A stretch of DNA of 64,000 bases from Polychytrium aggregatum (lineage: Eukaryota > Chytridiomycota > Chytridiomycetes > Polychytriales): NCBI RefSeq assembly GCF_025602895.1, contig NW_026516350.1:32773-96772 (forward strand), in the 5' to 3' direction. Made by a program: the position numbers and the translations under genes. Shown one piece after another: positions 13,826 to 23,677 of the stretch (the stretch's first letter is position 1; each line of letters starts with the position of its first letter). The notes beneath the pieces were generated by a model. That model made no database searches, was not told where the DNA came from, and saw nothing but the letters and a program-made list of their open reading frames with translations.

Positions 13826-15820
13826 ATGACAACAGCCCTCGTCAACCATTATGAGCCGCACAAGTTCATGCCCCTTGCTGAAACCAGCACCCTCAGTGCG
13901 CGCTTCAATCTTCTCCCAGCAGCGATATTGCCGAGCTCAAAACCGCCCTCGCTTTCAACGTCGCATCCTGGGCCGCCGGCTCAGGTCGCATCGATAGATG
14001 TCCATGGTCACTCGGGGTCGAGTGCCCGCTCAAATCCGTCGCAGAATGCTCCACCCTCGAACCGTGCAAGCAGTCGGGATTCTCTCGAGAGCAGCGACCC
14101 GTCTCGGGCCGCTGGTGCGGGTGTGAGTGCAGGTGGAGTGCAACGAAGCGAGTCCCACGCCGAGGATCTCTTGAGGAAAGCCAATTCGCGAATCTCGTCG
14201 CTGGAAAAAACAATCGAGTTTCTCCAGAAAGACCACAGCACGGTGCTCAGCGCTCTTCACCAAGAAATCGAGCGTCTGTCCAACGCATGCCATGGTCAGT
14301 GCCCCGATTTAGGTTGGAAGGCGACGAGAGAGCAGACGGAGGCACGACACGGACATGTGCCTGATAGCAGAGCCGCATTCGTGTCTGGATTCTCACAATC
14401 TGCAGAATGGTTCAATACTTTGCGTCCGGTCTCTAACGGTCGACTCTATGCACATGTTATACAGACGCCTATTCTCTTATCCTCCTCAAGCAAGGCAAGT
14501 TGTGGGAAGGTGCCGAGCACTTGGAAGCTGGGGCTGACACAGCAGTAGCTTGTGGCCCAAAGCTGGGCGGATTGGCAAAACTCAGGGCTGCGGTCGTACT
14601 GAACTGCTGTTCCGTTGACAGACGAGAGGGTGGTTGATGTGGTCTCCAAGGACAGCCGCCCAGCGAGCCCACAGCCAAGTAAAATCGAGAAGGTGGATTC
14701 TGAGGTCACCATGGTCATGACGCCTTCTGGCCACGAGCCCGACGAATACGAAGGACAGAAGCCGCTCTATCTTCTGCTGGATAAGCAGAAGAAAAAGTAC
14801 CAATCCGTGATCGAGCGCATGAGCAATGAAAGCAAGCGTAAGCAGGCCGAGATGGAGCGGCTGATGCACGAGCTGGAGCTCATGCGGCACGTCCTGACGA
14901 TTGCCGGAATCAAGGTGGATCTCCCGCAGCTGAAAACCATGGTCGAGAGCAACCGACACCCAGGAAGCAAAGGCGCCGAGCCCAAATCTGTGGGCCCCAG
15001 CGCAAACGTTGGCTCGGGCTGTGGGGTGGTTCGAGGCAAGGTACTTCCCCCAATCGAGCGAGACGACCGGCGCTCGGTGATGGCAGCGAGCATGGTCGAG
15101 GGCCAAGGCGATCTTGACAAGTCCCGAAATCGGATACCAGCTGCTTCTCACGTTGGGCCGGCCGAGCCAAAGCGGGCTGCTCCAGGCGCAAGTCACTTCC
15201 GGGCCCGGGCACCCAGGTCCAAGCTCAAGGCCAGCTGCCTCACCAGCGGTACTCGCGCCGTCGACGAACGACTGCTCTCGGATGACTTCAATGGCTGGGA
15301 AGAGGACGTATCGACGCAGCGAAGCTGCTCGGGCCCTTCTCCGGCGCTTGGAAGCGGAGGCAAGGCCTCGGGGCTGGAGTTTACGACCCGGCACAATCGC
15401 AGCATGTCATGGAACCACAGCGTCAGCTCTGGATGCGAAACCCTGGCAGGGCCCGAAGCGCTCGAGTCGATGTCCGGCCCGCTGCTCCACGACGGACTAC
15501 CCGAGGACATCCTCGCTGGAGCCGAAAGCCATTCGAGACACCAGGTCTCTCTGCCGTCGCTGGTCGAGCCGGCTCCAGAGTCTGAAGCCGTGCTCCCAAC
15601 TGGTCGGTGCCACCGCAGCCTGGAGGGAATGGCCTCCAACTGGGAACTGGGAAGTAGTATCCCGGCGCCAGATCCTGTCCTGGGCACGGCCGGGTCCAAG
15701 CTGATGCCAGTCCCGCCACAGACTCGGATGGCTGGCAAACCCGGCTCAACAACCTGGGTCCGGCGGCAGATAAGCTCTCGGCAGCTCCGGGAGCAGCAGC
15801 GGAAAGAGGTGCAAGGATGA
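13826..15820 (+). CDS. CCDC92/CCDC74-like coiled-coil protein
   Basis: Two exons, 13826-14294 and 14622-15820, give 555 aa in frame. After a low-complexity N-terminus, residues about 110-155 read LLRKANSRISSLEKTIEFLQ...HSTVLSALHQEIERL. This is the pattern 'FLQ-x-x-H-x-x-x-L-x-x-LHxEI-x-x-L' that defines the N-terminal domain shared by animal CCDC92 and CCDC74. A second coiled coil (KKKYQSVIERMSNESKRKQA) follows, then a long disordered, Ser/Gly/Pro-rich C-terminus. CCDC92 sits at centrioles and ciliary bases in animals, so a basal-body or flagellar role in zoospores is inferred, not shown. Coiled-coil similarity is easy to over-read, hence moderate confidence in the family and high confidence in the gene itself. 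Confidence 0.68.
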
Positions 15821-16647
15821 TGTCGGGGAGCATTGATTTGCTGGCGGTGGTGGCGGGAAGGGCTCTGGGTCGTGCTTTCCAGTTTCATGATGTGGACGAC
15901 GGTATGCTCGAGCACTGAGAGGACACGGCCAGCCTGCAGTAAATACAGTTGGTATTTCGCTGGATGGATGATGATGGTATGATGAGACGATGGGATGATG
16001 GGATGATGGGATGATGGGATGACATCGCTGTCACTCATACATCAGGTCGTCCAGCGCAGCACCGAGGTGGATGGAATGGGCATGTGCCCGATACTGTGAG
16101 CAGCTCGAGCACGAGCTGCCGAGGTAATCCGAGTGAATATGGATGGTTTATGTCTCGCCTGGATACAGTGCCATGCGAATGTACAGCGATGTGTTGGGTA
16201 TCAACAGGGATACAAGCCAGCACCGATAATATGAATGCGAATGCCATTTAACTCTGCCATTCATTCAACTCTGCCATTCATTCAACTCTGCCATTCAATC
16301 AGGTATGGTATTCAATCAAGTATGGTATCCACGCATATCCACCATCCACTGATGCAATTCCACCATCCACTGATGCACTTCCACCATGTCATTGATGCAC
16401 TTCCACCATGTCATTGATGCACTTCCACCATGTCATTAATGCACTTCCGCCGAGTCTTGAGCAACCATGGCATCTTTGGCGTCGCCCGGCCGTCCTCGTC
16501 GTGCCCTCGCTTCTCGCTGTGCGTGCCCCTGTTGCTTCTCGTCCCGCCCCCGCCCCCGCCGCCGCCTCGGTGCTGGTTGTGTTCGTCGCTGCTGCCGACC
16601 ATCTCGATCCCCTCGCTTCCTCCTCCATCTCCCTGCAGCTGCCCACC
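15821..16647. other. Intergenic with short tandem repeats
   Basis: No coding exon. It holds a GGGATGAT tract around 15965-16022 and the two repeat families listed at 16251-16448. The remainder is unremarkable and includes the RhoGEF promoter. Confidence 0.6.
16251..16448. repeat. Two adjacent minisatellite families
   Basis: First, a 17-nt unit (AACTCTGCCATTCATTC) repeated about three times, decaying into TCAATCAGGTATGGTAT copies. Then CCACCATCCACTGATGCA units, followed by 22-nt units containing CCACCATGTCATTGATGCA, up to the RhoGEF leader. Each unit contributes an out-of-context ATG. Confidence 0.8.
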
Positions 16648-19576
16648 ATGGCCTATCCATATGGCCGCCCCGGCACCGGCGACTTTGTCAACATGAATCG
16701 CGGCGTACCGCACTCCCAGAGCACAGGCAACCTCTACGCCCCCAACGGCGGCTACCCACCACACAGGGTCGTTCCCGAACGAAGCCAGACAATCGGCAAT
16801 CCGAGCCAGCCCGGCCACCCAAGCGAGTTTGCCCACCGACAAGCCCAGCCTCCCCCCATCCAGCAGACCTTCCTGAGCTACGAGCAAACTCGATACTATC
16901 ACTCTTCTTTCACATACGACTCGGGCATCGAGGAGTGTCCTTCCAAGCTGGATCAGCCGCTCCTGCGCTCGCCGCTGTATTCCACCGAGCCCATCATCGT
17001 TCCCATTCCGCATTTGATTGACTGCATATTCGATGTGCTGCCGTCGGTACGTCTGCATGTCCAGGTGTCTGTGCCATCCCCCCATTTTTTTTGGTGACGC
17101 TGGCCATCCGGTGCTTCAGCTGTCATTCCCCTCCCCAGTTCACAGGCGTTGTGGTGGCATCATCCCTTCTCTCCTGTGGTCCTGTGGTCCTGTGGTCCTG
17201 TGGTCCTGTGGTCGAGCTGAGGCAAGACCCGAGGCAGCCGCTGGGAGCATACGCCCATGGCATGACCCTCGGAGCCCTTGCCGCACCGGATTTGAAGCTC
17301 TCCAAGCCAAAACCTCCCGCGAGCTGTCGCGAGAGGAGGCTCCTCATGCATTTGGTCGTCGGCCTCACTGCCGGTGCTACGACATCACATTGCTACATGT
17401 GCATTGATCACCTGAACTGCACTACCCTCTCACTGACCCTCGCTGTGCGTCGCCATGTTGATTGATTGACCCGCACAGAACCACATGGACTATGAATCTG
17501 TCGAGGTGCTTCCTCCAAAGGCCGTCGAGGAGCTCGGCAAGGTGCGTGGTTTTTTGGGGGTCCCCGATGCAGTAGCCGGCGCTGGCTTTTGACTGAATGC
17601 ACTGGAATGGGCGACCGACCGTCTGGTCGCCGGTGCCGCACGGCGGTTGCTACCCATTTCTTACCTCTGTTCTCGATGTGCGGCTCTAGGTTCGGGTTGA
17701 TCCAGAATTCCTTCGCACCGACAAGAGAGGTACATGGCTCGAGCAGCTGGAATCCTCCCGCAAACACATGCGTCCGCAGCAAGCCCTCCGTTGCTAGAGA
17801 AGGCCGTTCGATGGCACGGACACTGACCTGCCATGCCCTCATTCTTTTGTTGTGTATTGCTATACCCCTCACACACACACACACACACACACATCCGGCG
17901 ACATCCATCTTTGTCTCTCCAGGCTACGCCGTGGCCGAAATGCTCCAGACCGAGCAAAACTTTTGTCGCAACCTTGGCATCCTGGACACGTACATTCGCA
18001 AGAAGCTGCTGGAGTCTGGCGTTGTAGACGAGCCCGACGTCCACATCATCTTCACGGGATTTGGTGAGACGCTCGGCCCTTTCTCGATGCACATGCCTCC
18101 ATATGCAGCGTCGCCGCGACGGCTGTCGGAAACAGTGCTTACTCTGACCTTGCACTGCCTGTGCCGCAGATGAGCTCTATACTTTCCATCGATACTTTTT
18201 GGACTCTCTCGAGTCGCTCCTGAACCCGCAAGACTGGGACCCAAACACTACGCAGATTGGAAAGCTCTTTGCTGATAACGTGGGTTCCGAATTTGCGGCA
18301 CGAGAATCCGCCCGTCCGTCCGGCTGACTGAATATCGGTCAACACCCCCGGCCTGCTCCGAGATTGACCTCGGGGCTGGCCTCAACGCCGCTGACGATAT
18401 GCTCTGCCTTGCTCCCATGTGTGCCCGCGGCTCCAATGTTCAGACCGACCGATTAGTGGCAGTGTACGGCAAGTTCATCGACGCATCGCACCTGACCGAG
18501 CGCACGATCAAAAAGTATGAGAAGCGAGAGGCGTACAACCAGTTTATGGAGGAAGCCTCGAGGTCGCCCGAGACGGGCAAGCGGCAGCTCAAGGATTTCC
18601 TGATATTGCCGGTGCAACAGTCGAGTCGATATGCCCTGCATCTGAATGGTGAGCGGAGCGCGGATTGCGTGCGCATCTCTGTACGATGGTGCGTCTTTTT
18701 TATCGCCTGTGTCTCTGGCTGACTGGTGCGGGCGCAATCGTTGGTGTTGTTCGCAGCCATTGTGAAGCAGACCCCCTCGGACCACCCCGACCTCGAGGAC
18801 CTCAAGGCCGCAGCCCAGAAAATGTCGGAGCTCGGCGCGACCGTCAACGTCAAGAAGCAGCGTGCTCAGGAGCAGGCTTTGATCTTTGACATCTCCATGG
18901 ATACCAAGGACACTCCGCCACTGTTCATCAACGCCAAAAGAAGGGTCGTCTACACGGCCGACGCCACCGATGTCAACCTGCGCAAGAAGGTCCGGGTTTA
19001 CATCTGTTCCGATTCGCTCCTGATAGCGACATATGTGTCCCGAGAGAAGCGCGGCGGCCTTGCCGGGTTGCTGGGCTCCAGCGCCTCGACCATCGAAACG
19101 ACCCACCCGTTCATCTTCCTGAGATGGATTGACTTCAAGGATGTCACCACAACCGAGGAGTTGCGCAAAGGTAGTGTACAGAGGACGTGAGCCGGGCTGG
19201 TCAAGGCAAAGCGTCGATGAGCACGGATGCGCATGGATCTCGGCCGCGCCCAGAGGATGTCCGGGAAAGATCTCTCTCCTCCTAACATCTGCCAGCATCG
19301 CGCGACTGCATGCTACATGCACAACTAACCAGCGCACTGGCTCATACCCTCCGACCCTCTGCGGCCGAATCAGACACACTCGCCATCACATGCTACTACG
19401 AGCGCGAGGGCACCTCTTTCACTGTGCCTGTTCCGCAATTCGATGACGGCACCAACAACAAGTTCAAGGTCGTCCTCAAGTTCGAGCACGACTATGACCC
19501 CGAGAAGACCCTGAAGGACTTTAACGTAACCCTCCAATCTGAACAGAAGCGCTCAAAGTCGGCACGAGCCACATGA
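16648..19576 (+). CDS. Rho-family guanine nucleotide exchange factor (DH-PH)
   Basis: Exons 16648-17046, 17479-17541, 17690-17729, 17923-18063, 18170-18279, 18444-18648, 18757-19170 and 19374-19576 total 1575 nt, 524 aa. The N-terminal ~165 residues are disordered (Gly/Pro/Gln-rich). The DH domain starts at about 168 (YAVAEMLQTEQNFCRNLGIL, DELYTFHRYFLDSLESL) and contains the conserved helix LKDFLILPVQQSSRYALHLN at about 300-320, which contacts the GTPase. A PH-like domain follows to about 500 (VRVYICSDSLLIATYV ... TTHPFIFLRWIDFKDV). DH-PH proteins load Rho/Cdc42-type GTPases with GTP at membranes and steer actin and polarity. The start is the first ATG in good context (CCACCATGGC); an in-frame upstream ATG at 16408 lies in repeats and is unlikely. 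Confidence 0.88.
17173..17214. repeat. 8-nt tandem repeat in RhoGEF intron 1
   Basis: Unit TCCTGTGG is repeated about five times inside the first intron. Confidence 0.85.
17868..17892. repeat. (CA)n microsatellite in RhoGEF intron 3
   Basis: About twelve CA dinucleotides, 30 nt before the intron 3 acceptor. Length change here would move the pyrimidine-rich part of the acceptor. Confidence 0.9.
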
Positions 19577-20202
19577 GGGCGATGCTCGAAAGCTGGGGCG
19601 AAATGGAGGAAGGAAGTGATGTGATGTGATGGACAGGAGGTGGAGGGATGTGATGGGCAGGACGGGGAAGGCGCAAAGGAAGCCTCAAGCTCACTTGGGC
19701 CGAGAACGGCGCATAATTGGACGACTCGGCATCGCCTTTGAATTGCTGTTATGGCAGCTTGCTGGCGAGCCATGCTCATGCCGCTCGCTGCACTCTTGTG
19801 AAACAATGATCGATTCTCATGCATGTCCGCGAGCCGCCTTGCGGGAGAGGGGCGTGAGCAGACAGCGTCATCCTGGAAATATCGTCGGCGAACTGCTATG
19901 CTTGAGATATCGTCGCCGAACTTGGTGCTTGAGATATCGTCGCCGAACTTGGTGCTTGAGATATCGTCGCCGAACTTGGTGCTTGAGATATCGTCCTCAA
20001 ACTGCAGTCACCGTTTGCTGGCTCAAGGCTGTGGCCGATGCCGAGATGGATGGCGCTGCTGCGCTTTTGTTTTTTGGGTTTTGGGTTTTGGCCGTTCGTC
20101 CTGATCTCCCGGCCCACACCCGGCTCACATCCGGCTCTCATCCGACGAGAGCCCAGCGCCGCCTGTCCCCCGCAACAGGCTACCAGGAAGCGACAAAGCA
20201 GC
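19577..20202. other. Intergenic, RhoGEF to REX4
   Basis: No coding exon. It contains the 27-nt minisatellite listed separately and, downstream of it, the probable REX4 promoter and leader. Confidence 0.6.
19901..19998. repeat. 27-nt minisatellite containing GATATC
   Basis: Three perfect copies of a 27-nt unit beginning CTTGAGATATCGTCGCCGAA start at 19901, 19928 and 19955. A partial fourth copy follows at 19982, and a degenerate half copy lies just upstream. Each unit carries the palindrome GATATC. Confidence 0.9.
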
Positions 20203-22459
20203 ATGAAGCCGCGAACAGCACAGCCAAAGCCCGCACAGCACGCAAAGCCTCTTGCTGGCGGGGCATCTGGCTCGGCACAGACCCGGAAGGGATCGAGCAA
20301 CTGGGACAAGCTCAAGTCGGTGGGTTATCAGGACTGCGGTGTTTGGCGGGGAGCAGCAAGGCTCCGAGGCTTGCGTGGTAGCATCGCTCAGCAGTGCTCA
20401 TCAATGCTCAGCAGTGCCCTGAGTCGATGCCGCTGTCGCAGATGGACAGGTCGAGGCATGTGTGGTTGGGATGGCCGGCCCGGGTTCTGAGTTGATGGGT
20501 CAGGCTGGACTCCAACACCACGGCGCTGGACATGGACCCATTTCATATCGCCCCTGATCTTGCACGGCCTCGATGGCGATCTTGATGTTCCCGCAGTGCC
20601 CACAGCTAACAGATGCCGTGCTCCTCTCAGGTCATCAACAAGACCGAGACCAAGAAAACAGCGCCATCGCGAATCAAGAGCAAGCAGCTCAAGGGCCGCA
20701 AGGCATTTGGAGCGGGCAAGCGCAACAGCAACGCACCGAACGGCCGGAGGAGCCAAAGCCATCGCGACATCGATCGGGACAGTGACGTGGAGGAAGAGCT
20801 TGAGGCATACGAGTTTGGTAGCGGCGACGACGAGGACGGTGCGGAAGCCATTCCCCTCGCTGAGCACAAGAGTCCCGAGCCTGAATCGATACCCAAGAAG
20901 CGCAAGCAGACCGACGAGCGGGTCAAGGACTTTCTCAGCCAGCTGTTTTCGTCCAAGAAAAAGAGGGCTGCTGCTGCTGCTGCTGTGGCGACGGAAGTGC
21001 TCGTCGATGCCAAGCCCGTATCGAAGATGGCGCACAAGGACGCACCCAACTCGGACGAAGCTGAAGATGACAACGAGGACGATGAAGATGATGAGGACCA
21101 GGACGATCGGGTCATGCCAGACAGTGTGGAAGACGGCGAGCCGAGTGGGGTCTCCGAGCTGGGAGATGAGAAGCAGCGCGAAAAGTCCATCCTCGAGGCG
21201 ATTCTGTCGGGCGACCTGACCAAGCTCGGCAACGACGACGATGACGACAACGACAAGCCCGATCTGTCGGGCCTGAGCCATCGGGAAAGAAAGAAGGCAC
21301 GACGGGAAGCCGACGATGTGATTGTGCCCAAGGAAGCCCAGGAGCGGTAAGTTGGCAGGCTATGGTGTCGATGCGAGATCCAGTGCGAGATCCAGTGCGA
21401 GATCCAGTGCGAGATCCAGTGCGAGATCCAGTGCGAGATCCAGTGCGAGATCCAGTGCGAGATCCAGTGCGACCAGATCGACAGGTGGTCCGTAGGGGTA
21501 GCCATCGAAGCGTTATCAACGACGGTGGTGATGATGGCAGCAGCAACGATCGGCCGCCCTCCAAGAGCGTCGCCTGGTCTGCATCAACTAACTCGCTGAC
21601 GTTGCATACGGGACGACACGCCCATCCCAGCCTTGGAAAATACGTTGCGATCGATTGTGAGATGGTTGGCGTTGGCGAGGACGGAGTCCAGTCGGTTCTG
21701 GCTCGGATCAGTATGGTCAACTTCCACGGCCACTGCATCTACGACAAGTACGTCAAGCCGCAGGAGCGGGTCACCGACTACCGCACGGCAGTCAGCGGCA
21801 TCACGCCCGAGCTACTCAAGACAGGTGCGTTATCTGGTGCGAGGCAGCTCCATGGATGGGTGTGCTGGAGCGGGGGAGAGTCCGAGATGCTTGATGGGAT
21901 CGAAGATAGGCACACAGGCCCGGATAGATCGGTTGCTTATCGGCATCCATACACAGCCACGCCGTTCAAACAAGTACAGAAGGAAGTCTCGGATCTCATC
22001 AAGGATCGCATTGTCGTTGGTCATGCCATCGAGAACGACTTTAAGGTAAGATCGCACTGCGTTATCTATCGCTGAAGCAAGAGCCTTGATGTGCTCCCCC
22101 GCTGCCTCTGCCGACCCCTCTGCCGACGCCTCTGCCGACGACGACAGACAGCGAATGACCAAACTGACGCTGATGCCCTTCACTCGCGGCCTGCATCGTG
22201 GCTCCAGGTGCTGCTGCTCGACCATCCCCGGAGACTCATCCGAGACACATCACAGTATAAAAAGTTCCGCAAGATGTTTGGGGGCCGGTCGCCGGCGCTG
22301 CGCAAGCTAGCCAAACAGCTGCTGGGGCTGGACATTCAGGAGGGAGCGCACTCGTCTGTCGAGGATGCGCGGGTGACGATGCTGCTGTACAAGCTCGAGA
22401 AGGATGCGTGGGAAAAGGAAGCGATGCGCAAGTTTGGATCTGGCAAAGACAAGAAATAG
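20203..22459 (+). CDS. REX4: RNA exonuclease REX4 (DEDDh, ribosome biogenesis)
   Basis: 3'-5' exonuclease of the DEDDh group, linked in yeast to pre-rRNA ITS1 processing in the nucleolus. Exons 20203-20319, 20631-21346, 21496-21824, 21957-22045 and 22208-22459 total 1503 nt, 500 aa. Catalytic motifs are ExoI AIDCEMVG near residue 328, Exo[11 protein letters not shown] and Exo[13 protein letters not shown]. The core [25 protein letters not shown] stretch and ITPELLK match REX4 closely. The ~320-residue N-terminus is much longer than in yeast Rex4 (289 aa in total). It is lysine-rich, then acidic (runs of Asp/Glu), as in nucleolar proteins. Intron 2 carries eight copies of a 12-nt repeat; its acceptor at 21495 was chosen because it alone keeps the frame. 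Confidence 0.92.
21371..21470. repeat. 12-nt tandem repeat inside REX4 intron 2
   Basis: Unit GCGAGATCCAGT is repeated eight times without interruption. The array fills most of the 149-nt intron between the donor at 21347 and the acceptor at 21495. Confidence 0.92.
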
Positions 22460-22852
22460 AAACATAGCGTGTATGCGGGCTCAGCCGGCCGATGATTCGC
22501 GTTTGATGGACTATATGTATTGACGAGCAAAACAGAGACAATTTGGGGCGGGGATATGCGGGTGTGGCCCGTGGCATTCCGGGGAAGCTTAGTGTCCTCC
22601 ACTGTGTGGGGTTCAGATGATATAGAAAGCGTCAATGGGCTTGAATGACGAGAAGGACAGCACCGATTGAGAGATTACATAATCGAGCAGGAACTGCCGA
22701 GAGCAGACAGGGATTGTCAAAGAATGTGCAACAGCGTGTTTGCGGAGGGACAGCATAGGCGGGCTGGAAGGGTTGTTGACCCCCAGCGCTGGTTGCTGCC
22801 AGTGAGCGAGCCGGAGGAGCGGCAGAGCCAGAGGAAGCTGCCAAACAAATGC
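22460..22852. other. Convergent intergenic region, REX4 and cysteine protein
   Basis: Lies between two 3' ends. No exon was recognised except the possible alternative 3' exon of the small cysteine protein on the minus strand, discussed in that entry. Confidence 0.5.
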
Positions 22853-23185
22853 TTACGCTGCGGATCGAGGGCAGGTGCACTGCTGGTCCTTGGGGACGTC
22901 CTTCATGACGGACTCGACGTGCTGGCCGCTGGATGAATATACCAAGTGGTTAGCAAGACGCAGCGGACTCGGATCGGGGACGGGTCGATCGTGGCGTGGC
23001 GAACACGACCAAATAACACCGCCAGGGACAGGAACGAAGCCGACGCAAAGGACGACGGCAACGACGCGAAGGACGACGACGACGGCCAAGGCGATCGAGT
23101 GCAGCATCGATGCACCTGCAACAAACGCCTACCAGCCGGCCCAGGTGGTCTTTCCGCACTTGTCGCACTTGACGGCTCTGCACAT
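22853..23185 (-). CDS. Small conserved CxxC protein, 42 aa
   Basis: Two exons on the minus strand, 23185-23133 and 22928-22853, code 42 residues: MCRAVKCDKCGKTTWAGCG, then a helix-like QHVESVMKDVPK, then a CTCP end. The motif C-x4-C-x2-C-x5-WxGCGxH-x8-VP is a pattern I recognise from very short, uncharacterised proteins found in many fungi and bacteria. The cysteine and histidine spacing suggests a metal-binding knuckle; no function is known to me. The intron falls inside the Cys-18 codon (phase 2). The stop codon TAA is part of GTAAGC, a good splice donor, so a longer spliced form is possible. The gene is divergent from PEX19 and shares its upstream region. It is missed by length-filtered gene calling. 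Confidence 0.75.
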
Positions 23186-23677
23186 GGTGATGGGTTTGCT
23201 GGGATCGAGATTGTGGGGTGTGTGGATGGATTTTGACGACGGATTGTGACGGCTTTTGTAGTCGGTGCTGGTGGAAATCGTGTGAGATCTTTCGCCGAGA
23301 GACGCCCGGTGGTTGGCTCGCTCGGCGACCACGTGTGCGCCCACGTGCGCAGCCACGGGTGGGGCGACCGTGGCGGCGGCCGATGTGGCTGTGCGCCGGC
23401 TTGGTGTGCCCAGTGCAGCGCCACATGGCTCGGCTGCCCATTTGTCAGCGCTGCGCACGCGTGGCTGTGTTGTGTGTGGCTGTGCATTTGCTTGCACTCC
23501 AGCCACACTTGGTCCGCACTCGATCCGCACTCGATCCGCACTCGATCCGCTCCCCGTCACATGCTCCTGTCCCAGAGCGCCGTCACATGTTGCCTCTCCA
23601 GTCCTTTCGAATCCCGCTCGGCCACGCTCTCCCAAGCTCTCCCCAGCTCTTCCTCTGACTCTCTGCACCGCACCAAG
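23186..23677. promoter_or_regulatory. Bidirectional promoter region, cysteine protein and PEX19
   Basis: The 492 nt between two divergent start codons must serve both genes. Near 23512-23550 the 11-nt unit CACTCGATCCG is repeated three times, with a flanking partial copy. No TATA box was seen on either strand. Confidence 0.5.

Noticed and set aside
14582-15394. A 270-codon minus-strand frame
   Set aside because: Antisense shadow of exon 2 of the CCDC92/74-like gene.
21371-21470. Possible CRISPR-like array
   Set aside because: Direct head-to-tail 12-nt copies with no spacers, within a eukaryotic intron.
20388-21505. Minus-strand Val- and Ser-rich frames
   Set aside because: They oppose the acidic REX4 exon; the composition is simply the complement of Asp/Glu codons and of the intron repeat.
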